Shown here piece by piece: positions 1 to 7,788 of a stretch of 45,921 nucleotides of DNA (position 1 is the first letter of the stretch; the number at the start of each line of letters is the position of its first letter). Made by a program: the position numbers and the translations under genes. The stretch is from JANNSW01 sp031431235 (lineage in GTDB: Bacteria; Pseudomonadota; Alphaproteobacteria; Rhizobiales; Hyphomicrobiaceae), in NCBI GenBank assembly GCA_031431235.1, contig JANPDA010000473.1, positions 1 to 45,921 of the forward strand, written 5' to 3'. A model generated the notes under the pieces. The model was not told the DNA's origin and ran no database searches. It worked only from the letters and a program-made list of their open reading frames with translations.

Positions 1-1
1 C

Positions 2-460
2 GGCAACGACGTGCTGTTCGGTGGGGACGGCAACGACAAGCTGTTCGGCGGGGACAGTAACGACAAGCTCCTCGGCGAAAGCGGCAACGACAAGCTGTTC
101 GGCGGCGGGGGCAACGACACGCTGAGCGGAGGCGCCGGCAACGACCGGCTGAATGCCGGTGGTGGCGAGTCGAAGGACAAGCTGACCGGTGGAGCCGGCA
201 GCGACAAATTCGTGTTCACCTTCGTCGGTGACGACGTGCCGGGACACAATGCGGTAGTGAGGATCACCGATTTCACGAGCGGTGAGGACACGATCGTCAT
301 CAATGTCGACGCCGGCTTCACGTTCGCCGATCTGTCGATCCGCTACGTCGGCAACAACGCCATCATCGACAACGCCAGCGGCAACAGCGGCGACATCAAG
401 GTGATCGGCGTGCATGCCAATGGCGGAGTGCTGCAGGAATCCGACTTTCAGCTCACCTGA
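2..460 (+). CDS. RTX (hemolysin-type calcium-binding) protein, 5' partial
   Basis: The reading frame is open from the first complete codon at base 2 (G-N-D-V-L-F), so the N-terminus lies outside the window. The visible part starts with glycine/aspartate nonapeptide repeats (GGDGNDKLFGGDSNDKL, GGGGNDTLSGGAGNDRL), which form Ca2+-binding parallel beta-rolls in RTX proteins. A C-terminal domain of about 85 residues follows, containing DVPGHNAVV, ITDFT, YVGNNAII and GVHANGG, and ending in DFQLT. RTX proteins of this shape are normally exported by type I secretion through an uncleaved C-terminal signal; that is family knowledge, and no secretion genes are in the window. The next gene is a close paralog. 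The biological role is unknown. Repeat content and frame are clear; total length is not. Confidence 0.88.
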   Translation, partial: GNDVLFGGDGNDKLFGGDSNDKLLGESGNDKLFGGGGNDTLSGGAGNDRLNAGGGESKDKLTGGAGSDKFVFTFVGDDVPGHNAVVRITDFTSGEDTIVINVDAGFTFADLSIRYVGNNAIIDNASGNSGDIKVIGVHANGGVLQESDFQLT

Positions 461-706
461 CGACCCGCGCCTCGTGCGCCATTCGCGCGGCCCGTCGCGG
501 TCGCGCGGATGCGCTTTGCCGATTTCGAATGCCGCCTTCGACGGCACGCGGCTTGCAACCCCTTCGGACATATCGAAAAAAAGTTCCCGGCTTGTTCCCA
601 GCGGAACAGCGCGCGACGGCCGTTCGGCCGATATTCATCGCAACGGGACCCGGTGAAGAGCGCCGGGCCCCGGCAACACGAAGGGCAAGAGCCCGCGGAG
701 ATGATC

Positions 707-1282
707 ATGGCGAAGAAAACCGGCACTGCAGGCAACGATAAGATCGATGGCACGTTCAATGCCGATACGCTGCTCGGCCTGGCAGGCAACGACACCCTGA
801 CCGGCAACGACGGCAACGACACGCTGAGGGGCGGCGCGGGCAACGACAAGCTCTACGGCGACGACCCGACCGGCCAGACCATCGGCATGGACAAGCTCTT
901 TGGCGAAGCCGGCAACGACAAGCTGTATGGCGGCTTCGGCAATGACACGCTGAGCGGAGGCACCGGCAACGACAAGCTCTATGCGGGCGGCGGGGAGTAC
1001 AAGGACAGATTGACCGGCGGCGACGGTCAGGACAAGTTCTATTTCACCGGAATTGGCGAGGACGTGCCCGGTCACAATGCGGTCGTCACGATCACCGATT
1101 TCACGATCGGCGAGGACAAGCTCGTGATGAAGTTCGGCGTCGGTTTCGCCGATCTGTCGATCGACTACGTCGGCAACAATGCCATCATCTCGAGCCCCAA
1201 CGGCAACAGCGGCGAGATCAAGCTGCTCGGCGTGCATGCCGGCGGCGCCGAGCTGCACGACACCGACTTCATCTTCTCCTGA
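707..1282 (+). CDS. small RTX calcium-binding protein, paralog of the upstream gene
   Basis: This is a 191-residue protein. ATG at 707 is chosen over ATG at 701 because GGAG (697-700) lies six bases before 707 and directly abuts 701. Residues about 8-110 are RTX repeats (AGNDKIDG, GNDTLTGNDGNDTLRG, GAGNDKLYG) interrupted by a short non-repeat insert, DDPTGQTIGMDK. The C-terminal part repeats the block pattern of the upstream protein: DVPGHNAVV, ITDFT, FADLSI, YVGNNAII, NGNSG, GVHA, ending DFIFS. There is no signal peptide, as expected for a type I secretion substrate. No catalytic domain is visible, so it may be a structural or Ca2+-binding surface protein. The pair looks like a tandem duplication. 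A GC-rich palindromic hairpin follows the stop. Confidence 0.87.
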   Translation: MAKKTGTAGNDKIDGTFNADTLLGLAGNDTLTGNDGNDTLRGGAGNDKLYGDDPTGQTIGMDKLFGEAGNDKLYGGFGNDTLSGGTGNDKLYAGGGEYKDRLTGGDGQDKFYFTGIGEDVPGHNAVVTITDFTIGEDKLVMKFGVGFADLSIDYVGNNAIISSPNGNSGEIKLLGVHAGGAELHDTDFIFS

Positions 1283-1289
1283 GATCGCG

Positions 1290-1326
1290 GGGTGCGGTGC
1301 GGTGCGCTCGAGCGCCCGCACCCTTT
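1290..1326 (+). terminator. candidate terminator hairpin after the RTX pair
   Basis: An outer 8-bp stem (GGGTGCGG 1290-1297 with CCGCACCC 1316-1323) encloses the perfect 12-bp palindrome GCGCTCGAGCGC (1304-1315) and is followed by TTT. It starts eight bases after the RTX stop codon. The T-run is short, so termination is inferred from position and structure. Confidence 0.45.
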
Positions 1327-1594
1327 CCGCTCCCTGTCCTCGCGTAGAGCGACGCCGCGATGCAGCGTCAAGCGGCAAGGTTCTGATTTTTGTTTTTGGT
1401 CTGTCGATGGGCCCACTTCAATTGTCCATCACCGGGGGGTGAAAGAGGGAGCGTCGAGACGAGCGGCAGGCTGAGTTTCGAGATCGATACGGCCGGGGAA
1501 CGTGATCGTGGTGGACGAGCTCCGCGACCGGAACGATCCAAGGACGCCCGCAAAAACAAGTGAATCGGTTTCACTGAGGGCATTTCCCGCCCCG

Positions 1595-1774
1595 CCGTCT
1601 TCCCGGCCAAGCGACCAACCGGGAGCGCCGAGCCGGGATCCAGCACAAAAAGGGCTGAAGGCCCAATAACTCGCACGATCTCGTCGGGGGACTGGCCCGT
1701 CCGGGGCCTGGATCCCGGGTCGATCTCCGCCCCGGCTGAATGCCGGGCACAACTTCGATCGCCCGGGAAGACGG
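1595..1774. repeat. nested palindromic intergenic repeat
   Basis: The ends are a perfect 12-bp inverted repeat: CCGTCTTCCCGG (1595-1606) and CCGGGAAGACGG (1763-1774). Inside are CCGGGATCCAG (1633-1643) and CTGGATCCCGG (1708-1718), also perfect inverted repeats. A small GGGC/GCCC hairpin near 1652-1663 sits between them. The roughly 180-bp unit would fold into one long cruciform. It resembles dispersed palindromic intergenic elements of alphaproteobacteria, which often carry a CTGGATCCCGG-like core. Whether it is repeated elsewhere in this genome cannot be seen here. Confidence 0.6.
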
Positions 1775-1909
1775 AGCAGTTGTTTCGGGGCGCGGCCTAT
1801 GTTCTGACTCATTGATTTGGCATCCCAAAGGAATGGCCAGATCACAAGCCAACAGTTTATCGTGTTCCGACTTTCCATTCAGTGTTGAAACTTTGTGAAA
1901 ATCAAATTG

Positions 1910-1929
1910 ACTGGCCGTAATACTGGCCG
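1910..1929. promoter_or_regulatory. ACTGGCCG direct repeat upstream of the GMC oxidoreductase
   Basis: ACTGGCCG occurs at 1910-1917 and again at 1922-1929, separated by TAAT, about 125 bases before ATG 2053. A transcription-factor site is possible because the repeat falls in the AT-rich presumed promoter region. No known regulator motif was recognised. Confidence 0.2.
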
Positions 1930-2052
1930 GCAGGGGCAATCCGCGGATCATCGAGCCGGCCGTGGCGCGACTGATCGGCACCCGAGCTTGCCGCGGCCCC
2001 AACCGGCTGATACCTGCCACATCGAGCAACGATCAGCCGGACGATTCCACGC

Positions 2053-3690
2053 ATGCAACGCCTGTCGCAACCGCATCAGAGCCTGGGCGCCGACTACGAT
2101 GTGGTCGTGGTCGGCTCGGGCTATGGCGGGGGCGTAGCCGCCTCGCGGCTCGCGCGTGCGGGCAGGCGGGTCGCGGTGCTGGAGCGGGGCCGGGAGTACT
2201 CGCCGGGAGAATTCCCGTCGCGCTTTCCCGACTTGCGCCGCGAGCTGATGGTGACGGGCGGCCGGAGCGGTGCGCCGATGAAGCCCGGCCTGTTCGATTT
2301 CCGGCTCGGCGAGCATATCCATGTGCTGACGGGTTGCGGGCTCGGCGGCGGCTCGCTGATCAACGCCGGCGTCGCGCTGCGGCCTGATGTCCGCGTTTTT
2401 GCCGATGAGTTGTTTCCCGCGGCATTGCGGTCCGACGGCCGGCGCGAGGAAGCCTATGCGCGCGCGACGGCCTGGATCCGGCCCACACGCGATCCGCGCG
2501 CAGCCGAGATGACCAAGTACCGGGCGCTCGACCGGGCAAGTGGCGCGCTCGGCAGATCGCCTGAGGCCGCGCCGGTCGCCGTCTCGTTTGCCGACACGCT
2601 CAATCCGGCGGGCGTCCACCAATCCGCCTGCACGCGTTGTGGCGACTGCTGCTCGGGCTGCAATGTGGGGGCCAAGAACACCGTCGCCGTGAGCTACCTG
2701 CCCGATGCCGCCGCTCACGGCGCAGCGATCTTCGCCGGGCTGACGGTCGAGCGGATCGAGCGGGTCGGTGCGCGCTGGCGGGTGCATGTGCGGGCGAGCG
2801 AAGGCAAGGCCGAAGCATCGAGCGTGCTCGCCGACATCGTCGTGTTGGCTGCCGGTACGCTGGGCTCGAGCGAGCTGCTGCTGCGCTCGCGCGAGGCCGG
2901 GCTCGCCATGTCGGACCGCATCGGCGAGGGCTTCTCGGCCAATGGCGACATCATCGCCTTCGGCTATGGCGGGCGCGAGCGCGTGGGGGCGATCGGGGTC
3001 GGGCATCCGCCGCGTCCGGGCATCGAGGCGCCGGGCGCCAGCGTCTCGGGCCAGATCGTGCTCGATGATGCCGGCGACCTCGACCGTGGCATGTGCATCC
3101 AGGAGGGCGTGCTGCCGTCCCCACTCGGGCCGGTGCTGCCGGTGATGTTCGTGCCGGGCGGCAAGCTGCTGGGTGCAGCCGAAGCCCTCTTCCGTGGCGT
3201 CTATGATGGCGCTCTCGCCCGCACCCACACCTTCTTCGTCGTCTCCCACGACAGCGCGTCGGGCCGGATCGTGCTGAAGGACGGCCGCGCCGCGATCGTT
3301 TGGCCGGGCGTGGCGGAGGAGCCCGTGTTCGAGCGCGTCGACAGCGCCTTGCGCGCGCTCTGCCAGGCTTCAGGCGCGAGCTATGTCAAGAACCCGCTGG
3401 CGACGACCATGATGGGCGCGCGGCCGGCGACCGCGCACCCGCTCGGGGGCTGCCGCATGGCTGAGGATGCGGCCCGCGGCGTCGTCGACGATCGCGGCCG
3501 CGTGTTCGACGGCCGGGTCGCGCGCTCGACCCATCCAGGTCTCTACGTCTGCGACGGCTCGATTTTGCCGCGCTCGCTCGGCGTCAATCCGCTGCTGACC
3601 ATCACGGCGCTGGCGGAGCGCGCGATGATGCTGCTGGCCGAGGACTACCAGCTGCGCTTCGATGTGGCGGCAAGAGCGACGAGCATGTAG
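2053..3690 (+). CDS. GMC-family FAD-dependent oxidoreductase (cholesterol-oxidase-like)
   Basis: This is a 545-residue flavoenzyme. The N-terminal FAD-binding Rossmann motif VVVGSGYGGGVAASRLARAG begins near residue 18. A second conserved glycine stretch is TGCGLGGGSLINAGVALRP. The C-terminal GMC block includes HPLGGCRMA and GLYVCDGSILPRSLGVNPL, with the Asn-Pro typical of the active-site end. A cysteine cluster, CTRCGDCCSGCNVGAKNT, has Cys at 193, 196, 199, 200 and 203. Similar clusters occur in bacterial cholesterol-oxidase-like GMC proteins, but the ligand here is not shown. Enzymes of this family oxidise alcohols such as sterols; the substrate is undetermined. ATG 2053 is kept because the FAD domain starts right after it, although no good ribosome-binding site precedes it. 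A small ORF begins two bases after the stop. Confidence 0.85.
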   Translation: MQRLSQPHQSLGADYDVVVVGSGYGGGVAASRLARAGRRVAVLERGREYSPGEFPSRFPDLRRELMVTGGRSGAPMKPGLFDFRLGEHIHVLTGCGLGGGSLINAGVALRPDVRVFADELFPAALRSDGRREEAYARATAWIRPTRDPRAAEMTKYRALDRASGALGRSPEAAPVAVSFADTLNPAGVHQSACTRCGDCCSGCNVGAKNTVAVSYLPDAAAHGAAIFAGLTVERIERVGARWRVHVRASEGKAEASSVLADIVVLAAGTLGSSELLLRSREAGLAMSDRIGEGFSANGDIIAFGYGGRERVGAIGVGHPPRPGIEAPGASVSGQIVLDDAGDLDRGMCIQEGVLPSPLGPVLPVMFVPGGKLLGAAEALFRGVYDGALARTHTFFVVSHDSASGRIVLKDGRAAIVWPGVAEEPVFERVDSALRALCQASGASYVKNPLATTMMGARPATAHPLGGCRMAEDAARGVVDDRGRVFDGRVARSTHPGLYVCDGSILPRSLGVNPLLTITALAERAMMLLAEDYQLRFDVAARATSM

Positions 3691-3700
3691 AATGTCGCCC

Positions 3701-3925
3701 ATGCAGCACCGTCAACTGAACCATGAGGAGTTGACGCTTGCCGCGATCGACGACGTGATCGCTCGGGGCAAGCGTCTGGACTGGGCGGAGTTGCGCCGCG
3801 CGATGCTGGCCGACGCCAGTATCCGGGAGAAGGTCATGCGCATCTGTGCCGCGAGGGTCGTCGACCCCTATGCCCAGCGCTATCACTTCTGGAAGCACTA
3901 TGCCGAGCACCACGCGCCTGGCTGA
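3701..3925 (+). CDS. small hypothetical protein between the oxidoreductase and prmB
   Basis: This is a 74-residue protein if ATG 3701 is used; an in-frame ATG at 3692 adds three residues. It is hydrophilic and apparently helical (NHEELTLAAIDDVIARGK, WAELRRAMLADASIREK), with an aromatic, histidine-rich tail (YHFWKHYAEHH). There is no signal peptide or membrane segment, and I recognise no family. It sits 10 bases after the oxidoreductase stop and overlaps the start of prmB by 26 bases. That arrangement suggests co-translation with prmB. No clear Shine-Dalgarno sequence is visible, so expression is uncertain. Confidence 0.45.
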   Translation: MQHRQLNHEELTLAAIDDVIARGKRLDWAELRRAMLADASIREKVMRICAARVVDPYAQRYHFWKHYAEHHAPG

Positions 3926-4820
3926 CTGTGCAGCCGCCGACGACCTCCTGACCATCCGCGACCTGTTGCGCTATGCGGTCTCGCGCTTCACCGCGGCCGG
4001 TCTCGTCTATGGTCATGGCACCACGCGCGCGCTCGACGAGGCGGCGTTCCTGATCCTTGAAACGCTGCATCTTCCCATCGACGAGCTGGAGCCCTGGCTG
4101 GAGGCGAGGCTCACGCGGGGAGAGCGCGAGCGCCTGCTGGAGCTCTTCGAGCAGCGGATTTCAACGCGCAAGCCCGCCTGCTATCTCACCCGCTCCGCCT
4201 ACATCCAGGGCCATCGCTTCTACGTGGATGAGCGGGTAATCGTGCCGCGCTCCTACCTGGGCGAGCTGCTCGGCGGCGATCTTTCCCACCTGATCGGGCC
4301 GGCGGACGAGATCACGAGCGTGCTCGACCTGTGCACCGGCTCGGGTTGCCTCGCCATTCTGGCCGCTCTCGCCTTCCCCAACGCCGTCGTCGAAGCGGTC
4401 GACATCTCAGGTGATGCGCTCGAGGTCGCCCGCCGCAACGTGGCGGATTAAGGCTTGGAGGAGCGGGTGCGGCTCTACCGTGGGGATCTGCTGGCTCCGC
4501 TCGGAAAGCGCCGCTTCGATCTCATCCTCTCCAATCCGCCCTATGTGTCGGCCGCCGCGATGGCCGCGCTGCCGCCCGAGTTCCGCGCCGAGCCCTCGCT
4601 TGCGCTCGCCGGCGGCGAGGACGGGCTCGACATCGTCCGCCGGATCCTGGCTGGCGCCCGCCGTCATCTCTCGCCCATCGGCCACCTGATCGTCGAGATC
4701 GGCACCGGTCAGCAGGCGCTCGTCGCCGAGCTGCCCGACCTGCCCTTTCTCTGGCTCGGTACCGAGGAGAGCGAAGGCGAGGTGTTCCATTTGCCGGCGG
4801 CGGGGTTGCCCGGCCGATAG
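3900..4820 (+). pseudogene. prmB: prmB, ribosomal protein L3 glutamine methyltransferase, interrupted by an in-frame TAA
   Basis: PrmB methylates a glutamine of ribosomal protein L3 using S-adenosylmethionine. From ATG 3900 the frame encodes an N-terminal helical domain and the PrmB-typical stretch YVDERVIVPRSYLGEL. The SAM-binding motif LDLCTGSGCLAI (residues about 142-153) and VDISGDALEVARRNVAD follow, and then codon 184 is TAA (4449-4451). The same frame continues without a shift: GLEERVRLYRGDLL, the catalytic NPPY motif (N about 212), and a normal PrmB C-terminus ending at 4820. Total length (about 306 codons) matches intact PrmB. The N-terminal piece lacks NPPY, and the C-terminal piece lacks the SAM motif and has only TTG 4455 as a start. 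One base change in a Tyr codon (TAT/TAC to TAA) would explain it. Options are a true pseudogene, a sequencing error, or readthrough. Confidence 0.85.
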
Positions 4821-4944
4821 CGATCTCCAGTCTCGCCGCTTTGCGGGCTCTCGAGCATGACCCAATCGCACGATGGCGCTCGACGGCTGCCTCGGGCAGA
4901 ACAGAGCCGATAGGACGCCTTCTCCCGATTCGCGAAGAGGAGCC

Positions 4945-6546
4945 ATGCTCTCCGCCCTTGTGAACCTCGCCCGCCTCGCCCGCGCGGGCCTCGTCTTTGC
5001 CGAGCACGGCGTGCGCTTCGTGCCGAAGGGCACGCCCGTGCCGGTGGCGCTGCGACTGGCCCGTCTGGCCGCACTTGCGATCGGCGTCCTCACCTGGCCG
5101 TTGCGCAGCACGCGTGCGGGCGCCAACCAGACCCGGATCGCGGCGGCGCTGGCCGACCTCGGCCCGTCCTACATCAAGGCGGGACAGTTTTTCGCGACGC
5201 GCGGCGATCTGGTCGGCCGCGAGCTCGCCGCTGATCTGGCCGGCCTGCAGGACCGCATGCCGCCCTTCCCCGAGGCCGAGGCCAGGCGCAGCATCGAGCG
5301 CGCGCTGCAGCAGCCGGTCGAAAGCCTCTTTGCCGAGCTGGGTCCCCCGGTCGCCGCCGCCTCGATCGCCCAGGTGCACAAGGGTGTGATCGAGGACGAG
5401 AAGGGACGGCGCGAGGTGGCGGTCAAGGTGCTGCGGCCGGGCGTCGGCCGGCGCTTCGACAGCGACCTCGAGAGCTTTGCCTTCGCGGCCCGCCTGATCG
5501 AGTGGATCGATCCCCGGTCGCGGCGGCTGCGTCCCGTTGCCGTGGTCGATACGCTCAAACGCTCGGTCGAGCTCGAGCTCGACCTGCGGCTGGAAGCCGC
5601 CGCCATCTCCGAGCTCGGAGCCAACACCGCAAAGGACGAGGGCTTCCGCGTCCCCCAGGTCGAATGGACCCGAACCGCCAAGGAGGTGCTGACCGCCGAG
5701 TGGATCGAGGGCATCCACATCGACGACGTCGAGGCGCTGTCAGCGGCCGGCCACGACCTCACGAGGCTCGGCACCGACGTCATCCGCCACTTCCTGCGCC
5801 ATGCCATGCGCGACGGCTTCTTCCACGCCGACATGCATCCGGGCAACCTCTTCGTCGACCCGCAGGGCCGCATCGTCGCGGTCGATTTCGGCATCATGGG
5901 GCGGCTCTCGCCGCGTGAGCGGCGGTTCCTCGCCGAGATCCTCTACGGCTTCATCGCGCGCGACTACCGGCGGGCGGCGCAGGCTCACTTCGCAGCCGGC
6001 TACGTGCCCGAGCACCATTCGGTCGAGGTCTTCGCGCAAGCCTTGCGCGCGATCGGCGAGCCGCTGATGGGCCGGCCGGCGGAGGAGATCTCCATGGGCC
6101 ACCTGCTCGGGCAGCTGCTCGAGTACACGGACGTCTTCGACATGCAGACCCGGCCCGAGCTGATCCTGTTGCAGAAGACCATGGTCGTGGTCGAGGGCGT
6201 CGCGCGCATGCTCGATCCCCGCCTCAACATCTGGACGGCGGCCGAGCCCGTCGTCGAGGAATGGATGCGGCGCGAGCTCGGCCTGGAAGGCCGGCTCGAG
6301 GAGGCACGCATGGGTGCCGGCAAGCTCGGCAAGGCGCTCGGCGATCTGCCGCCCTTCCTGCTGGAGGTCGAGCGTGTAGCCGGCTCTTTCGTGCGCATGG
6401 CGGAGCGTGGCATCCGGCTCGACGCGGAGACGGTCGAGCGGCTGGCGGAGGCGCAATCCGGGCGACGAGGGTGGCTATGGCTGTACGTGCTGCTGCTGCT
6501 GATGGCCGGATGGTGGGCCGTGCTCTATTTCTGGCCGCCGTTCTGA
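4945..6546 (+). CDS. ubiB: UbiB/ABC1-family atypical kinase-ATPase for ubiquinone biosynthesis
   Basis: This is a 533-residue protein. UbiB is a membrane-anchored protein-kinase-like ATPase needed for coenzyme Q biosynthesis. Visible family motifs are KxGQ in GPSYIKAGQFFATRGDL (K78, Q81), AAASIAQVHKG, and the ATP-binding lysine in VAVKVLRPGV (K161). The catalytic loop is HADMHPGNLFVD (H294, D296) and the metal-binding DFG is at D314. A C-terminal hydrophobic segment (LWLYVLLLLMAGWWAVLYFW) anchors it in the membrane. ATG 4945 is preferred over 4873 because AAGAGGAG lies immediately upstream and UbiB similarity starts there. The length fits UbiB (about 540). It is convergent with the next gene, with three bases between the stops. 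Confidence 0.9.
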   Translation: MLSALVNLARLARAGLVFAEHGVRFVPKGTPVPVALRLARLAALAIGVLTWPLRSTRAGANQTRIAAALADLGPSYIKAGQFFATRGDLVGRELAADLAGLQDRMPPFPEAEARRSIERALQQPVESLFAELGPPVAAASIAQVHKGVIEDEKGRREVAVKVLRPGVGRRFDSDLESFAFAARLIEWIDPRSRRLRPVAVVDTLKRSVELELDLRLEAAAISELGANTAKDEGFRVPQVEWTRTAKEVLTAEWIEGIHIDDVEALSAAGHDLTRLGTDVIRHFLRHAMRDGFFHADMHPGNLFVDPQGRIVAVDFGIMGRLSPRERRFLAEILYGFIARDYRRAAQAHFAAGYVPEHHSVEVFAQALRAIGEPLMGRPAEEISMGHLLGQLLEYTDVFDMQTRPELILLQKTMVVVEGVARMLDPRLNIWTAAEPVVEEWMRRELGLEGRLEEARMGAGKLGKALGDLPPFLLEVERVAGSFVRMAERGIRLDAETVERLAEAQSGRRGWLWLYVLLLLMAGWWAVLYFWPPF

Positions 6547-6549
6547 GCC

Positions 6550-7581
6550 TCACACGATCTCGTCCTCGTCGAGGAAGGGCTCGGGCTCGGCCTCGGCCGG
6601 CACCGGCAAGGGCAGGTCCTTCAGCCACGCCATATTGAAGAGCGCGTCGCCCTGGTTGACGACCGGCAGCCGTGTCCGGCCGATGATGATGCCGCGCTTG
6701 GGCGATCGGATCTCGGTCAGCACGTCCTCGTAGGGGTTGGCGATCGCCCCGATCATCTCGTTGGGCTCGAGCGTGTCGCCGGTCGAGCGGTAGGAGAGCA
6801 GCACGCCCCCTTCGGGCGCCCTGAGCCAGCGCGAGGACTGGGCGTGGATCGAGTGCTCGCCCGCCGCCAGGCTCGCTGGGATTCGGATCATGCCCTTGCT
6901 GGCCATCACGCCGAGGATGCCGCGCACGCCGGTACGGATTGCGGTCTCGTCGAACCGCAGGCCTTCGCCGCCCTCGTAGACGACGACGGGAATGCCGAGC
7001 GCGCGTGCCGCCTCGCGCAGCGACCCTTCACGCTCGGGCGCCGTCAGCATCAGCGGAGCCGCGAACGCCGTGGCGATCTCGCGTGCATCCCTCACCTCGA
7101 AACTCGCCCGGATTTGTGGCAGGTTCTCGCGATTGGCCGAGGCCGTATGCAGGTCGATCCCCAGATCGGAGCGCGCGACCACCTCCCGCATCAGCAGATG
7201 GGCGAGCCGGGCGGCGAGCGAGCCCGACGCATTGCCGGGAAAGGCGCGGTTGAGGTCGCGGCGGTCGGGCAGATAGCGCGATCGCGCGATGAACCCGAAT
7301 GCGTTGACGACCGGGATGCAGAGCAGCGTGCCTTCCAGGTCCTTCAGCTCCTCGATGCGCAGCAACCGGCGAATGATCTCGACGCCGTTGATCTCGTCGC
7401 CATGCACCGCCGCCGAGACGAAGAGGGTCGGCCCCGGCTCGCGACCATGCAGCACATGCACCGACAGCGATATCGGCAGATGGTTCGACAACCGGCTGAC
7501 GGGCAGCTCGACCAGCCGGCGCGTGCCGGGCTCGATCCGTTCGCCGCCGATCTCGAATGGCTCTCGCATGGTGCCTGACAT
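6550..7581 (-). CDS. succinylglutamate desuccinylase/aspartoacylase-family zinc deacylase
   Basis: This is an M14-like zinc carboxypeptidase-fold protein of about 343 residues. The first zinc motif is HGDEING (His and Glu ligands), the second ligand is His in GIDLHTASANRENLPQIR, and VYEGGEG carries the probable catalytic Glu. The family includes AstE, aspartoacylase and RimB-like proteins that hydrolyse N-acyl amino acids. The specific substrate cannot be named. The C-terminus is a small beta-rich domain typical of the group followed by an acidic tail (EAEPEPFLDEDEIV). Start choice is weak: ATG 7581 and ATG 7569 are both possible, and the longer frame needs GTG 7632. It is divergent from mcd and convergent with ubiB, so probably monocistronic. 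Confidence 0.75.
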   Translation of the reverse strand: MSGTMREPFEIGGERIEPGTRRLVELPVSRLSNHLPISLSVHVLHGREPGPTLFVSAAVHGDEINGVEIIRRLLRIEELKDLEGTLLCIPVVNAFGFIARSRYLPDRRDLNRAFPGNASGSLAARLAHLLMREVVARSDLGIDLHTASANRENLPQIRASFEVRDAREIATAFAAPLMLTAPEREGSLREAARALGIPVVVYEGGEGLRFDETAIRTGVRGILGVMASKGMIRIPASLAAGEHSIHAQSSRWLRAPEGGVLLSYRSTGDTLEPNEMIGAIANPYEDVLTEIRSPKRGIIIGRTRLPVVNQGDALFNMAWLKDLPLPVPAEAEPEPFLDEDEIV

Positions 7582-7650
7582 TCGGTTTTGCCGCCGCCAT
7601 CCGCTCGCGTCGGGAAATCGTCCGGTCGCCACTTAAACAGAATTCGACAC

Positions 7651-7714
7651 CCAAACCCACATCCCTCATTCCGCACGGCCCGATGTCGATCGATTGTGAC
7701 GGGTGTGGGGTTGG
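7651..7714. promoter_or_regulatory. imperfect inverted repeat between the divergent deacylase and mcd genes
   Basis: CCAAACCCACA (7651-7661) pairs with TGTGGGGTTGG (7704-7714) at 10 of 11 positions. It lies in the 207-bp divergent intergenic region, where an operator for either gene could sit. There is no direct evidence of function, and no convincing sigma-70 hexamers were identified. Confidence 0.2.
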
Positions 7715-7788
7715 CGAACCGTTGGTCAACGAGGACGACTTTGCCTAAACTCCAGGCGAATCAGCCGGCAGAGCGGAGAGACCCGAGC

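Larger units (their letters stand above)
1283..2052. other. 770-bp gap without a convincing gene
   Basis: Beyond the hairpin at its left edge, this gap holds a nested palindromic repeat at 1595-1774. It also has a relatively AT-rich stretch at about 1800-1920 and a small dyad, GTGAA-N5-TTCAC, at 1560-1574. Two copies of ACTGGCCG lie 12 bp apart at 1910-1929. Open frames on the minus strand run straight through the palindrome and look non-coding. The AT-rich part is the likely promoter region of the oxidoreductase at 2053, but no strong -35/-10 pair was found. Confidence 0.6.

Noticed and set aside
448..1378. Long minus-strand open frames opposite the second RTX gene
   Set aside because: They mirror the repetitive, GC-rich RTX coding strand and show low-complexity composition, with no independent start signal or domain.
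1429..2029. Minus-strand open frames in the 1283-2052 gap
   Set aside because: They read through a nested palindrome and have no ribosome-binding site or recognisable domain.
4455..4820. C-terminal half of prmB as an independent gene
   Set aside because: It has only a TTG start and no SAM-binding motif, and it is in the same frame as the upstream half. One interrupted gene is the simpler reading.
4522..5718. 398-codon minus-strand open frame opposite ubiB and prmB
   Set aside because: It is a shadow of two well-supported plus-strand genes, with no family similarity.
7722..7750. TTGGTC-N17-CTAAAC as a mcd promoter
   Set aside because: The spacing is right, but the hexamers match the consensus at too few positions.
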